A stretch of 33,602 nt of DNA from Gemmatimonadota bacterium (GTDB lineage Bacteria; Gemmatimonadota; Gemmatimonadetes; Gemmatimonadales; Gemmatimonadaceae). Both the position numbers and the translations under genes were made by a program. Position 1 is the stretch's first letter; each line of letters begins with the position of its first letter. The stretch spans positions 1 through 33,602 of the forward strand of contig CANHJV010000025.1 in assembly GCA_947461225.1 (NCBI GenBank). Direction: 5' to 3'. The notes beneath the pieces were generated by a model that had not been told where the DNA came from, did no database searches, and saw nothing but the letters and a program-made list of their open reading frames with translations. Below, in pieces: positions 1 to 8,922 of this stretch.

Positions 1-288
1 CCGGAGAAGGTCGTGAATGCGCTCCGCATCATCACGTCCGATCCGAACGTGAAGTGCATTCTGTTCAACATCTTCGGCGGCATCACGCGCACCGATGACG
101 TGGCCAATGGCATCGTCACGGCGACCAAGGCGAATCCGCTCAAGGTGCCCATCGTTATCCGTCTCACTGGCACCAACGAGGAGATCGCCGTGAAGATTCT
201 GCAGGACAACGGCTTCTCGGCGTCGAACGACATGGATGCGGCCGTGCAGCGCGCGGTCGAACTCGCGACGAAGGGAGGTGCCGCGTGA
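1..288 (+). CDS. sucC: Succinate-CoA ligase, beta subunit (C-terminal fragment)
   Basis: This is the C-terminal 95 residues of the ADP/GDP-forming succinyl-CoA synthetase beta subunit, a TCA-cycle enzyme that makes succinate and nucleoside triphosphate from succinyl-CoA. The reading frame is open from base 1, so the gene starts outside the window. The visible part carries the family segment FNIFGGITR and the following [12 protein letters not shown] stretch, typical of the CoA-ligase domain at the subunit interface. The stop codon overlaps the GTG start of sucD (GTGA), which indicates translational coupling of the two subunits. The identity is secure because sucD follows directly. Confidence 0.95.
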   Translation, partial: PEKVVNALRIITSDPNVKCILFNIFGGITRTDDVANGIVTATKANPLKVPIVIRLTGTNEEIAVKILQDNGFSASNDMDAAVQRAVELATKGGAA

Positions 289-1157
289 GCATCTTCATCG
301 ACAACGATACGAAGCTGATCGTGCAGGGCATTACGGGCCGCGACGGCTCGTTCCATGCCAAGCAGATGATCGAGTACGGCACGAAGGTCGTCGCCGGCGT
401 GACGCCGGGCAAGGGCGGCCAGACCTTCGAAGGCACCGTGCCCATTTTCGACACCGTGTACGACGCGGTGAAGGCCACGGGGGCGAACACGTCCGTCATC
501 TACGTGCCGCCGATGTTCGCGGCCGACGCGATGATGGAGGCCGCGGCGGCGGGCGTGAAGCTCATCGTCTGCATCACCGAAGGCGTGCCCGTGCTGGACA
601 TGACCAAGGTGTACCCGTACGTCAAGGAACATGGCGCGCGTCTGATCGGCCCCAACTGCCCGGGGCTCATCACGCCCGGCCAGTCGAAGGTCGGCATCAT
701 TCCGGGCCGTATCTGCATGCCAGGCAACGTTGGCGTCGTGAGCCGCTCTGGTACGCTCACGTACGAAATCGTGAACCAGCTCACGAAGGCCGGCATCGGC
801 CAGAGCTCCTGCGTTGGTATCGGTGGCGATCCGATCAACGGTACGAACTTCATCGATTGCCTCGCGGCATTCGAGGCGGATCCGCAGACGAAGGCCATCG
901 CGATGATGGGCGAAATCGGTGGAACCGACGAGCAGGAAGCCGCCGCGTTCATCAAGGCGCACATGAAGAAGCCGGTCGTTGGCTTCATCGCCGGGCAGAC
1001 CGCTCCGCCGGGCCGCCGTATGGGCCACGCCGGTGCGATCATCTCCGGGTCGGAAGGCACGGCTGCCGAGAAGATCGAGTCGTTCCTCGCGGCCGGGATG
1101 GGTGTTGCCCAGCGGCCGGTGGACTTCGTCGACTTGATCAAGGCGCGTCTGGCGTAA
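285..1157 (+). CDS. sucD: Succinate-CoA ligase, alpha subunit
   Basis: The 290-residue protein matches the usual SucD length. An N-terminal Rossmann-type CoA-binding domain begins with [10 protein letters not shown] (residues 15-24). The C-terminal ligase domain carries the phosphohistidine loop GHAGAI, with the active-site histidine at residue 248. It forms the catalytic heterodimer or heterotetramer with SucC in the cytoplasm. The GTG start at 285 overlaps the sucC stop by four bases and is preceded by a strong Shine-Dalgarno sequence (GGGAGG, about 273-279). A terminator follows the gene, so sucCD is the end of its transcript. Confidence 0.97.
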   Translation: MSIFIDNDTKLIVQGITGRDGSFHAKQMIEYGTKVVAGVTPGKGGQTFEGTVPIFDTVYDAVKATGANTSVIYVPPMFAADAMMEAAAAGVKLIVCITEGVPVLDMTKVYPYVKEHGARLIGPNCPGLITPGQSKVGIIPGRICMPGNVGVVSRSGTLTYEIVNQLTKAGIGQSSCVGIGGDPINGTNFIDCLAAFEADPQTKAIAMMGEIGGTDEQEAAAFIKAHMKKPVVGFIAGQTAPPGRRMGHAGAIISGSEGTAAEKIESFLAAGMGVAQRPVDFVDLIKARLA

Positions 1158-1181
1158 TCGCACCGACACGCGGTGCAGGGG

Positions 1182-1223
1182 GCGGGGCGGATCACGATGG
1201 TCGTGATTCGCCCCGCTTTCTTT
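1182..1223 (+). terminator. Rho-independent terminator after sucCD
   Basis: A 16-bp stem (1182-1197 with 1201-1216, one G-T wobble) closes a three-base loop and is followed by TTTCTTT. It lies 24 bases after the sucD stop and separates sucCD from the CBS/ndk genes. It is the clearest forward-strand terminator in the window. Confidence 0.9.
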
Positions 1224-1269
1224 CGCCCTCCCCCTGCGTGGCGCCCACCCCCGCGCGCAGATTCTACCC

Positions 1270-2172
1270 ATGCCTATCACGCCGCAACGCCTCGCCGACC
1301 TCTTCGTCGCCTCGCGCGTCGTCATGCCGCTGACGGTGGGCACGGTCGCCGATGCGGCGGAGGCGCTGTGCGTCTCGCTGGATGAGAGCGGGGCGCTCTC
1401 CAATGCCGACCTGCTGCGCGAGCGCATCGAAGAGGCACGTAGCGAAGACATCGTGGGGCTCGGCGACCGAGCCTTCGTGCTGCACTACCGAACCGACGCA
1501 GTACGCGACCTGGTGGTGGCGATCGGCGTCGCCCCGAAGGACGTCGTTCGCGTGCTCGACGACGAGGAACTGCAGCGGGCGCGCCTCGTGGTGCTGGTGT
1601 GTGCGCCACCACGGCAGATGGCGCGTCACCTGCAGGTGGTCAGTGCGCTCGTTCGGGTGTTCTCCAACCCGGCCAGCGTGGCGGCGGCGCTGGCGGTGGA
1701 GACCCCGGCCCAGCTCCTCGCCTTGCCCCAGTTGACCGGGAAGGAACTGCCGGCGCAACTCACCGTTCGGGAGCTGATGTCGGAGCGGCCACGGACCGTC
1801 GGCCCCGACGTTCCCCTCCGGAGCGCCGTGCTCGAGATGCTGCGGGCCGGCCTGGGCGGACTCCCGGTCGTCGACGAATCGAACCGGGTCATCGGCATGT
1901 TGAGTGAGCGTGAGCTCTTGCGAGATCTCCTGAGTCATTATCTTCCTCGCGCCGGGGGTGTGAACGCACCTCAGCCGCCAGCCGCGGCGCGGCGCACGGT
2001 GCGCGACATCATGACCCGTCAGGTCCTGTGTGTGGCGCCCGAGCAGCCGCTCGCCGAGGTGGCGTCCCTGATGCTCAACAAGGACGTCGACCGGGTTCCC
2101 GTCGTGAAGGATGACCGACTCGTCGGTTTCCTCACGCGCGGGGACATCGTTCGCAAATTGATCGGATCCTGA
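1270..2172 (+). CDS. EIIA-like domain fused to two CBS domains, putative regulatory protein
   Basis: The 300-residue cytoplasmic protein has three parts. Residues about 1-155 resemble a PTS fructose/nitrogen-type EIIA domain. The segment around GLGDRAFVLH aligns with the EIIA phosphohistidine motif (GxGxGxAxPH) and keeps a histidine at residue 72. Residues about 165-222 and 243-299 are two CBS repeats (LTVRELMSERPRTV and VRDIMTRQVLCV mark their starts). CBS pairs usually bind adenine nucleotides, so a role sensing energy or phosphorylation state is plausible but unproven. No PTS enzyme is nearby. The ATG at 1270 has no obvious Shine-Dalgarno sequence. ndk starts three bases after the stop, so the two are probably co-transcribed. 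Confidence 0.8.
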   Translation: MPITPQRLADLFVASRVVMPLTVGTVADAAEALCVSLDESGALSNADLLRERIEEARSEDIVGLGDRAFVLHYRTDAVRDLVVAIGVAPKDVVRVLDDEELQRARLVVLVCAPPRQMARHLQVVSALVRVFSNPASVAAALAVETPAQLLALPQLTGKELPAQLTVRELMSERPRTVGPDVPLRSAVLEMLRAGLGGLPVVDESNRVIGMLSERELLRDLLSHYLPRAGGVNAPQPPAAARRTVRDIMTRQVLCVAPEQPLAEVASLMLNKDVDRVPVVKDDRLVGFLTRGDIVRKLIGS

Positions 2173-2175
2173 CTC

Positions 2176-2601
2176 ATGGCTGGTCGTCGCACTCTTACCA
2201 TCGTCAAGCCGGACGCCTTCGCCAATGGCAAGGCCGGCCTCATCATCGCGCTGCTCGAGCAGTCGGGCTTCACCATCAAGGCGGCGCGCGTCATGCACCT
2301 CACCACCGCTCAGGCGGGTGAGTTCTATGGCGTGCATCGCGAACGCGGATTTTTCGGCGAGCTCGTGGAATTCATGACCAGCGGTCCGTGCATGCCGCTC
2401 GTGCTGGAACGCGACGATGCCGTAGCCACGCTGCGCACCGTGATCGGTGCCACCGACCCGGCCGAGGCGGCCGAGGGAACGGTGCGGAAGCTGTATGCGG
2501 AGTCGAAGGGCCGGAACGCCATTCACGCGTCCGATTCCGACGAGAATGCGGCGATCGAAGCGGCGTTCTTCTTCGCCGGCACGGACGTCCTCGCCGGCTG
2601 A
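2176..2601 (+). CDS. ndk: Nucleoside diphosphate kinase
   Basis: The 141-residue length is typical for bacterial Ndk, which transfers the gamma phosphate between nucleoside triphosphates and diphosphates through a phosphohistidine. The start [10 protein letters not shown] is the family N-terminus. The catalytic histidine is residue 117 in NAIHASDS. The gene follows the EIIA/CBS gene after a three-base gap. A hairpin lies at 2668-2700 downstream. Confidence 0.97.
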   Translation: MAGRRTLTIVKPDAFANGKAGLIIALLEQSGFTIKAARVMHLTTAQAGEFYGVHRERGFFGELVEFMTSGPCMPLVLERDDAVATLRTVIGATDPAEAAEGTVRKLYAESKGRNAIHASDSDENAAIEAAFFFAGTDVLAG

Positions 2602-2667
2602 GCGGACGGATCGCCTAACTTGCGGTCGGTGCGCTACTTGGACGTACCGGCCGGAGGAGAGAAAGGG

Positions 2668-2700
2668 AGCGGGAGCCCTTGTGTCTGAGGGGCTCCCGCT
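2668..2700 (+). promoter_or_regulatory. Hairpin in the ndk/yceD gap, no T-tract
   Basis: A perfect 11-bp inverted repeat (2668-2678 with 2690-2700) encloses an 11-base loop. The bases after it (CTACGTTA) are not T-rich, so it is not a standard intrinsic terminator. It ends 15 bases before the ATG of the yceD-like gene. It may end the ndk transcript weakly, or it may be a 5' leader structure that affects translation of the yceD-rpmF operon. Confidence 0.55.
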
Positions 2701-2715
2701 CTACGTTACACGGCT

Positions 2716-3228
2716 ATGCTGTGCTTTGACATCAGGAGTCTGGAAGCCCGTGCCGAGGGTGTGGACGGATTGCTCGCCACATCAGATCCGGTGTGGGAGG
2801 CTGACGACACACGCCCGGCTGGTGCCGGAGTACACGTTACCGGCCGGCTTTCTGCTGCAGGTCACGGTCGCTTTTATCTGAGCGGCCGGCTGGAAGGGGC
2901 GGCCATCACAGAGTGCAGGCGTTGCCTGTCCGAAGTGACGGTCGCTGTATCGGAAGACGTTCATATGCTGTTCGCGGAGTCGGGTCTCGACGAGGCAGAC
3001 GAGCAGGACGTTTTTCCGATCCCCGCTGGGGCGCGAGAGCTTGATATCCGTCCGGCGGTGCGCGAGGAATGGCTGTTGGCCGTTCCGGCGTTCGCGCTCT
3101 GTCGGGACGATTGTCAGGGCTTCTGCGCGACCTGTGGTGCCGATCGCAATACGGGAGCATGTCACTGTGCTCCATCAACTGATCCCCGTTGGGCCGGACT
3201 GCGCGATCTGCGTAGCTCCGACGCCTAA
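2716..3228 (+). CDS. yceD: YceD family (DUF177) protein
   Basis: The 170-residue protein belongs to the YceD/DUF177 family, which is almost always found just before rpmF and is linked to 23S rRNA accumulation. Visible signs are the ECRRCL segment (Cys67, Cys70) and a C-terminal cysteine cluster (Cys129, 133, 137, 140, 149, 151; core CQGFCATCG), a likely zinc site seen in many family members. The ATG at 2716 is the first start after an in-frame stop at 2686, and no good Shine-Dalgarno sequence is seen. It leads the operon with rpmF, plsX and the fab genes. Confidence 0.88.
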   Translation: MLCFDIRSLEARAEGVDGLLATSDPVWEADDTRPAGAGVHVTGRLSAAGHGRFYLSGRLEGAAITECRRCLSEVTVAVSEDVHMLFAESGLDEADEQDVFPIPAGARELDIRPAVREEWLLAVPAFALCRDDCQGFCATCGADRNTGACHCAPSTDPRWAGLRDLRSSDA

Positions 3229-3266
3229 ACGGTTCTTCTCGTCTCGAACGTTCAGGTCAGAGTCCC

Positions 3267-3449
3267 ATGGCCGTACCGAAGCGCCGCACATCTAAGCGGC
3301 GGAAGCGCGCCCGCAACACCCACAAGGTCGCGCCCGCCATCGTCATTCAGTCGTGCCCGCAGTGCGGCACGATGAAGCGCCCGCACCGCGTGTGCAACGA
3401 GTGTGGGTTTTATGCGGGTGAGCAGCGGGTAACTGCGCAGGAAGCGTAA
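3267..3449 (+). CDS. rpmF: 50S ribosomal protein L32
   Basis: This is a 60-residue basic protein with the L32 N-terminus MAVPKRRTSKRRKR and a zinc ribbon formed by Cys30, Cys33, Cys43 and Cys46. It is a component of the large ribosomal subunit. Its place between yceD and plsX is the conserved order in many bacteria and ties ribosome synthesis to membrane lipid synthesis. The Shine-Dalgarno sequence of plsX lies inside its last codons. Confidence 0.98.
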   Translation: MAVPKRRTSKRRKRARNTHKVAPAIVIQSCPQCGTMKRPHRVCNECGFYAGEQRVTAQEA

Positions 3450-3451
3450 GC

Positions 3452-4486
3452 TTGGCGCGCATTGCCGTGGATGCCATGGGGGGTGACCTTGCCCCCCGGG
3501 CCCCCATCGCCGGCGCACTCCAAGCGCTTGGAGCGCTGCCCTCGCAGCATCGCATCGAACTCGTAGGACAAACCTCAGTCATCGAGGCGGAACTCGACGC
3601 GCTACTGCGCGGCGAGTTTGCCCCGTTGGCGCATGTCCGTGAACGAATTTCGATCGTTGAGGCGCCGGAGGTCATCGCCATGACCGACAAGCCGACCGTT
3701 GCCATTCGCGGCAAGACCAACAGTTCCATGGTGGTCGGCATCAAACGCGTCGCCGACGGGCATGCGCACGGCTTCGTCTCCGCCGGAAACACCGGCGCCC
3801 AGATGGCGGCGTCGTTCATGCACCTCAAGCTGCACGCCGGTCTCACGCGCCCGGCCATCGGCACGCTCTTTCCCACCGCGGTCGATCCGATCCTCGTGCT
3901 CGATTCGGGGGCGAACATGGATTGCTCGCCCGAGGAACTGGTGCAGTTCGCGCGGATCGGAACCGTCTACGCCCGCGCCTTGCTCGGACGTGAGAACCCG
4001 GCCGTCGGCTTGCTCTCGGTAGGCGAAGAAGCGGAGAAGGGCAACGCGGCTGTGAAGGACGCCCACCAGCGACTGCTTGCCTCCGGACTCAACTTCCTCG
4101 GCAACGTCGAGGGTCGCGACATTCCAAACGGGCGCTGCGATCGCGGGCCCATCGACGTCGTCGTGTGTGATGGCTTCACCGGCAACGTGTTGCTCAAGTT
4201 CTACGAGAGCATCGGGCCCATGCTGATCGGCATGGTGGCGAAGGTCGCGGGGCTCGATGCCCGCGAGATCGCCCGATCGCTGACACAGCTCGATGTCGAC
4301 GAACAGGGCGGGGCGCCGCTCCTCGGTGTCCGAGGCGTCAGCATCATCTCGCATGGCAAGAGTTCGCCGCGCGCGATGGAGAATGCGATCCTGGTGGCCC
4401 TGCGCGCCTACGAGTCGGGCATGACCGACGAGATCGGTCGGCAGCTCACCGAATCCATGCCAACCACGTCCGGGAACGCCGCATGA
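3452..4486 (+). CDS. plsX: Phosphate acyltransferase PlsX
   Basis: The 344-residue enzyme makes acyl-phosphate from acyl-ACP, the first step toward phosphatidic acid by the PlsX/PlsY route. The N-terminus ARIAVDAMGGDLAP is the family signature, and GNTGA and GFTGNVLLK are further conserved segments. The start is TTG at 3452, two bases after the rpmF stop. GGAAG (3440-3444) lies seven bases upstream as the ribosome site, and no ATG or GTG would preserve the conserved N-terminus. The last codons overlap fabH (ATGA). Confidence 0.96.
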   Translation: MARIAVDAMGGDLAPRAPIAGALQALGALPSQHRIELVGQTSVIEAELDALLRGEFAPLAHVRERISIVEAPEVIAMTDKPTVAIRGKTNSSMVVGIKRVADGHAHGFVSAGNTGAQMAASFMHLKLHAGLTRPAIGTLFPTAVDPILVLDSGANMDCSPEELVQFARIGTVYARALLGRENPAVGLLSVGEEAEKGNAAVKDAHQRLLASGLNFLGNVEGRDIPNGRCDRGPIDVVVCDGFTGNVLLKFYESIGPMLIGMVAKVAGLDAREIARSLTQLDVDEQGGAPLLGVRGVSIISHGKSSPRAMENAILVALRAYESGMTDEIGRQLTESMPTTSGNAA

Positions 4487-5481
4487 AGCGTCCGATCGCC
4501 TACATCGCCGGGACAGGGCATGCGGTCCCGAAGAACATCATGACCAACGCCGATATCGCGGCGATGGGTCTCGAGACGAACGACGAGTGGATTGTCGATC
4601 GTACCGGCATCAAGCAGCGGCATATCGCGCGGGACGGCGAGACGCTGACGTCACTCTCGGCCGAGGCGTCGCGTATCGCCATGGCGCGTGCTGGCGTGCA
4701 GCCTGGCGAGATCGATGTCATCATTCTCGGAACAGCAACGCCCGACCACCTACTGCCCGCCACGGCGGTGGAGATCCAGACCGCCCTCGGGTGCACGCGA
4801 GCGGCCGCCTTCGACATCTCGGCGGCATGCTCCGGTTGGCTCTACAGCGCGATCATGGGTGAGTCGCTGATCGCGAGTGGCTCGGCCGATACGGTCCTCG
4901 TGATCGGCGCCGAGAAGCTCAGCACGATCGTCGATTGGACCGACCGCAATACCTGCATCCTGTTCGCGGATGGCGCCGGGGCGACCGTGCTGCGCCGCAA
5001 TAAAGAACGGGGCGGTACGAAGGGCGTCCTCTCGTCCTTCATGCGATCCGATGGCGCGCTCACCGAACTGCTGTGGCGTCCGGCAGGTGGCGGGGCGGAT
5101 CCGTTCTCGCCCGAAGTCTTCGAGCAGAAGCGGCACTACGTGCGCATGGCCGGCCGCGAAGTGTTCAAACATGCCGTGCGATCCATGGCGGAAGCCACCG
5201 ATCGGGCGCTCGATAGCGCGCGTCTCACTGCCGCCGATGTTGATTTGCTGATCCCACATCAGGCCAACGTGCGTATCATCGAGGCCACCGCAAAGCATGC
5301 GGGCATCTCGATGGACAAGGTCTTCGTCAACGTCGATCGCTTTGGCAACACCTCTGCCGCCTCGATCCCGATCGCACTCAGCGATGCGGTCGAGCAGGGG
5401 CGTATCAAGGAAGGAACGACCGTGATGTTCGTGGCCTTCGGTGCCGGCTTCACATGGGGATCGCTGGTCGCTCGCTTCTGA
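4483..5481 (+). CDS. fabH: Beta-ketoacyl-ACP synthase III
   Basis: The 332-residue condensing enzyme starts fatty-acid synthesis by joining acetyl-CoA (or another short acyl-CoA) with malonyl-ACP. The catalytic triad is visible as Cys116 (ISAACSGW), His259 (PHQAN) and Asn289 (FGNTSAAS). The ATG overlaps the plsX stop by four bases. Substrate preference for straight or branched primers cannot be read from the sequence with confidence. Confidence 0.97.
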   Translation: MKRPIAYIAGTGHAVPKNIMTNADIAAMGLETNDEWIVDRTGIKQRHIARDGETLTSLSAEASRIAMARAGVQPGEIDVIILGTATPDHLLPATAVEIQTALGCTRAAAFDISAACSGWLYSAIMGESLIASGSADTVLVIGAEKLSTIVDWTDRNTCILFADGAGATVLRRNKERGGTKGVLSSFMRSDGALTELLWRPAGGGADPFSPEVFEQKRHYVRMAGREVFKHAVRSMAEATDRALDSARLTAADVDLLIPHQANVRIIEATAKHAGISMDKVFVNVDRFGNTSAASIPIALSDAVEQGRIKEGTTVMFVAFGAGFTWGSLVARF

Positions 5482-5516
5482 GCCCCCGCAACCCCGACCT
5501 CGACATCCGGAACGAC

Positions 5517-6464
5517 ATGGAATACGTGCTGCTGCTGCCTGGGCAGGGGTCGCAGAAGGTGGGCATGGGCAAGGATCTCTTCGATGCCTTTCCCGCGGCC
5601 CGCGAAGTCTTTCAAGCTGTTGACGATGCGGTCGGCGCGTCCATTTCGACGCTCGCGTTCGATGGGCCGTCCGACGACCTCACGCGCACCTTGAACGCGC
5701 AGCCGGCCTTGCTGGCGCACAGCGCTGCCGTCTGGGCCGTGGTGCAGAGCGCGATCGGTTCCTCCGTTCGCGCGGCGGCGGGACACTCGCTTGGTGAGTT
5801 CTCCGCGTACCATGTCGCCGGCGCGGTCGACGTCTCGGGTGCCGCGCGCATTGTGCGCCGGCGCGGCACGTTGATGTACGAACAGGGCGTGGCGCGCCCA
5901 GGCGCCATGGCCGCGATTCTCGGCGTGCTCTCGTCGCCCATTGACGACATTTGCGTACAGGCCAGCGCTGAGCGCGGTCTCGTGGTACCGGCCAATTACA
6001 ACAGCGACGAGCAGGTGGTGATCTCTGGTGAGGTGGCCGGTGTCGAGCGCGCCATGGAATTGGCCAAGGAGGCCGGCGCCAAGCGCTGTCTCCCGCTGCC
6101 GGTGAGCGGTGCGTTTCACTCGCCACTCATGGAGCCGGCGGTGGCCGGACTTCGGGAGGCCTTGCATGCGGAAGCATGGGCGCACCCGCGAGTTCCCGTC
6201 GTGGCCAACGTCAATGCGACGCCGGTGACGTCGGCCAGCGTTGCCTGTGAATTGCTGGTGCAACAGCTCACCGCGCCGGTCCAGTGGACCCGCGTCAGTC
6301 GCCTGCTGGTTGAGCAGTACCCCGAGGCCACGTTCATCGAGCTTGGCAGTGGGGCGGTGCTCACCGGCCTGTTGCGACGCTTGGCGCCGTCGGTAAAGAC
6401 TCTTTCGTGCGGGACCGTCGCCGAGGTCGAGAAGCTACTCGTCCTCGCTGGCGAATCCGCGTAA
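5517..6464 (+). CDS. fabD: Malonyl-CoA:ACP transacylase
   Basis: The 315-residue enzyme loads malonyl groups onto ACP. It begins with the family N-terminus LLLPGQGSQ. The nucleophile is Ser91 in GHSLGE, with His201 (GAFHSP) as the partner. The frame is open further upstream to 5454, inside fabH, but the ATG at 5517 places the conserved N-terminus correctly and gives the normal length. It sits 35 bases after fabH. Confidence 0.97.
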   Translation: MEYVLLLPGQGSQKVGMGKDLFDAFPAAREVFQAVDDAVGASISTLAFDGPSDDLTRTLNAQPALLAHSAAVWAVVQSAIGSSVRAAAGHSLGEFSAYHVAGAVDVSGAARIVRRRGTLMYEQGVARPGAMAAILGVLSSPIDDICVQASAERGLVVPANYNSDEQVVISGEVAGVERAMELAKEAGAKRCLPLPVSGAFHSPLMEPAVAGLREALHAEAWAHPRVPVVANVNATPVTSASVACELLVQQLTAPVQWTRVSRLLVEQYPEATFIELGSGAVLTGLLRRLAPSVKTLSCGTVAEVEKLLVLAGESA

Positions 6465-6495
6465 CGTTCGCGAACTCGAATTCCACGACGGTCTC

Positions 6496-7254
6496 ATGAG
6501 CGGACTTCGCATCGACCTGACCGGGCGCGTGGCGCTGGTCACCGGATCGACCCGGGGCATCGGACGCGCAATCGCCGGTACCTTGGCTACGGCTGGGGCG
6601 CGCGTCGCGGTGACCGGTCGCGATCAGGCCCGCGCCGACGCCGCCGCGCAGGAAATCGCCGAGCAAACCGGGGTCGAGACGCGGGGCTACGCCGCCGACG
6701 TCTCAGAGACGGCTCAGGCCATCGCCCTGGTGGAGGCGGTCGAGAAGGATTTCGGCCAGCTCGACATCTTGGTCAACAACGCCGGCCTGACGCGGGACAA
6801 TCTGCTCATCCGCCTGAAGGACGACGACTGGGACGCGGTGATCAACGCGAACCTGCGCGGGGCGTTTGCGACCTGCCGTGCCGCCTCGCGCGGCATGATG
6901 AAGCGTCGTTATGGCCGCATCATCAACGTGGCCAGCGTCGTCGGGCTGATCGGCAACAAGGGGCAGGCGAATTACGCGGCGAGCAAGGCTGGGTTGATCG
7001 GCATGACCAAGTCAATCGCCAAGGAGCTGGCGTCGCGGAACATTCTGGCCAACGTGGTGGCTCCCGGATTCATCGATACCGACATGACGGCGGCGATGAC
7101 CCCTGAAGCCCGTAGTGCGCTGAGTGCGGGGATTCCGCTCGAGCGCCTCGGCAGCGGCGAGGACATTGCGAGCATGGTGGCTGTGCTCGCGTCAGACCTG
7201 ACCAGTTATGTGACCGGTCAGGTGTTCGTGGTGGACGGCGGTATGGTCATGTAG
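6496..7254 (+). CDS. fabG: 3-oxoacyl-ACP reductase
   Basis: This is a 252-residue short-chain dehydrogenase that performs the first, NADPH-dependent reduction in fatty-acid elongation. The cofactor motif is TGSTRGIG (residues 17-24), NNAG is at 94-97, and the catalytic tetrad is Asn119, Ser147, Tyr160 and Lys164 (YAASK). The neighbours fabD and acpP fix its role as the housekeeping FabG rather than another SDR. The ATG at 6496 is 31 bases after fabD. Confidence 0.97.
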   Translation: MSGLRIDLTGRVALVTGSTRGIGRAIAGTLATAGARVAVTGRDQARADAAAQEIAEQTGVETRGYAADVSETAQAIALVEAVEKDFGQLDILVNNAGLTRDNLLIRLKDDDWDAVINANLRGAFATCRAASRGMMKRRYGRIINVASVVGLIGNKGQANYAASKAGLIGMTKSIAKELASRNILANVVAPGFIDTDMTAAMTPEARSALSAGIPLERLGSGEDIASMVAVLASDLTSYVTGQVFVVDGGMVM

Positions 7255-7358
7255 GGTCGGCGTCCGACGGGGACGGACTTTGCGGTTCTTGCCGTCAAGC
7301 CCTCCCAGCGACGCCGCTGCTTGGCTAAGTTCCCCATTCTCAACTATTCCAACATCCC

Positions 7359-7364
7359 AGAGGA
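7359..7364 (+). promoter_or_regulatory. Shine-Dalgarno that sets the acpP start
   Basis: AGAGGA lies eight bases before the ATG at 7373. The reading frame is open back to 7280, but this site and the conserved ACP N-terminus place the start at 7373. Confidence 0.75.
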
Positions 7365-7372
7365 TCGTTCCT

Positions 7373-7612
7373 ATGTCGGATCACGCGTCGAAGATCAAGG
7401 ATATCATCGAAAAGGAGCTCGGAGTGGAGCGCGAGAAGCTCACCCCCGAGGCGAGCTTCATCGAAGACCTCGGCGCCGACTCGCTCGACATCGTCGAACT
7501 GGTCATGGAGTTCGAGAAGGAATTCAACATCGACATCCCTGATGAAGATGCTGAGAAGCTCCGCACGGTGGGCGATGCGGTGTCCTACCTTGAGGCGAAG
7601 GTCGCGGGCTAA
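7373..7612 (+). CDS. acpP: Acyl carrier protein
   Basis: This is a 79-residue acidic protein that carries acyl chains on a phosphopantetheine arm attached to Ser37 in the GADSLD motif. Length and sequence are typical of the type II fatty-acid synthase ACP. A 118-base gap separates it from fabG, the longest inside the operon. I could not find a convincing promoter there. Its TAA overlaps the fabF ATG by one base (TAATG). Confidence 0.98.
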   Translation: MSDHASKIKDIIEKELGVEREKLTPEASFIEDLGADSLDIVELVMEFEKEFNIDIPDEDAEKLRTVGDAVSYLEAKVAG

Positions 7613-8853
7613 TGCGGCGGCGGGTCGTCGTTACGGGGCTTGGTGCCGTTACGCCAGTCGGCAACGACGTGGCGACGACCTGGCAGTCTTTGCTCTCGGG
7701 AGTTTCCGGGGGCGCTGACATCACGAAGTTCGATGCGTCCAAGTATTCGGTGCGGTTCGCCTGTGAGGTCAAGCAATTCGACCCGCTCGCATGCATGGAC
7801 CGCAAGGAAGCCAAGCGTGCGGACGTGTATGCGCAGTATGCCGTGGCGGCCTCCGTGCAAGCGGCGGCCGACGCGGGCATCGTGCCGGGGGCCATCGACC
7901 CGGAGATCATGGGCGTCATCATCGGCAGCGGCATCGGTGGTATTCGGAGTTTCGAAGACCAGCACGATGTCTACCGTACGTTGGGCCCCGGCAAGATCTC
8001 GCCGTTTTTCATCCCGATGTTCATCGGCGACATCGCCGCGGGCATCGTGTCCATGCGGCTGCAGGCGAAGGGGCCGAACTACGCCACCGTGTCCGCCTGC
8101 GCGTCGAGCGCACACGCGATCGGCGACGCCTTCCGGATCATCCAGTATGGCGATGCCGACGTCATGTTCGCCGGCGGATCGGAAGCCGCGGTCACGCCGA
8201 TGTCGATCGGTGGGTTCGCGAACATGGGCGCGCTTTCTACCCGCAATGAGTCGCCGGCTACGGCTTCGCGACCGTTCGACAAGGATCGCGACGGGTTCGT
8301 GATGGGCGAGGGGTCCGGTGTGGTCGTGCTCGAGGAACTGGAGCATGCCCGTCGCCGAGGCGCGCGCATCTACGGCGAGATCGTGGGCTATCGTGCCACG
8401 GGTGATGCCTATCACCTCACGGGGCAGCCGGAGGCGCACGAAGGGCTCCAGCGCGCGATGCGAGGGGCGCTGAAGGACGGTGGTCTCGCGCCCACCGATG
8501 TCGATTATATCAACGCCCATGGCACGTCGACGCCGCTGAACGATCCGAACGAATCGAAAGGGATTCAGGCGGTGTTCGGCGACCACGCGCGCGTACTCAG
8601 CGTCAGCTCGACCAAGTCCGCCACCGGCCACATGCTCGGCGCCGCGGGCTCAGTGGAGTTCATCGCCTGTGCCTTGGCGATGCGTGATAGCATGGTTCCA
8701 CCCACGATCAACTACTCGACTCCCGACCCCGAGTGCGTTCTCGATTACACGCCGAATGTGCCACGGGCGCGTGCGGTGAACGTCGCGATCTCGAACAGCT
8801 CTGGTTTCGGTGGTCACAATGTCTCGATCGCACTCCGACGGTGGCACGACTAG
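7612..8853 (+). CDS. fabF: Beta-ketoacyl-ACP synthase II
   Basis: The 413-residue elongating condensing enzyme has its Cys-His-His catalytic set in place: Cys163 (SACASSAH), His303 (NAHGTSTPLND) and His340 (GHMLGAAG). The ending SNSSGFGGHN is also typical of FabF. The start overlaps the acpP stop by one base. It is the last fab gene of the operon, and mqnE follows after 69 bases. Confidence 0.97.
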   Translation: MRRRVVVTGLGAVTPVGNDVATTWQSLLSGVSGGADITKFDASKYSVRFACEVKQFDPLACMDRKEAKRADVYAQYAVAASVQAAADAGIVPGAIDPEIMGVIIGSGIGGIRSFEDQHDVYRTLGPGKISPFFIPMFIGDIAAGIVSMRLQAKGPNYATVSACASSAHAIGDAFRIIQYGDADVMFAGGSEAAVTPMSIGGFANMGALSTRNESPATASRPFDKDRDGFVMGEGSGVVVLEELEHARRRGARIYGEIVGYRATGDAYHLTGQPEAHEGLQRAMRGALKDGGLAPTDVDYINAHGTSTPLNDPNESKGIQAVFGDHARVLSVSSTKSATGHMLGAAGSVEFIACALAMRDSMVPPTINYSTPDPECVLDYTPNVPRARAVNVAISNSSGFGGHNVSIALRRWHD

Positions 8854-8884
8854 GCCCGTCGGGGCGTTCATCGAGGTGAAGATC

Positions 8885-8903
8885 TGCGCGAATGGTTCGC
8901 GCA
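8885..8903 (+). promoter_or_regulatory. Small hairpin upstream of mqnE
   Basis: An 8-bp perfect stem (8885-8892 with 8896-8903) has a TGG loop. It is not followed by a T-tract, so termination is unlikely. It lies 19 bases before the ATG chosen for mqnE and directly abuts the alternative TTG at 8905, which makes that TTG a poor start. Confidence 0.4.
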
Positions 8904-8922
8904 CTTGCCCGAGTACGCCCTG

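Noticed and set aside
1264-2526. Long reverse-strand open frame (420 residues) opposite the CBS gene and ndk
   Set aside because: It is a shadow frame of high-GC coding DNA; it crosses two well-supported genes and its translation has low-complexity Arg/His/Asp-rich content without a known domain.
7255-7372. Promoter for acpP in the 118-base gap
   Set aside because: Only weak pairs such as TTGGCT and TATTCC with 18 bases between them are present; I would not call a promoter on this basis.
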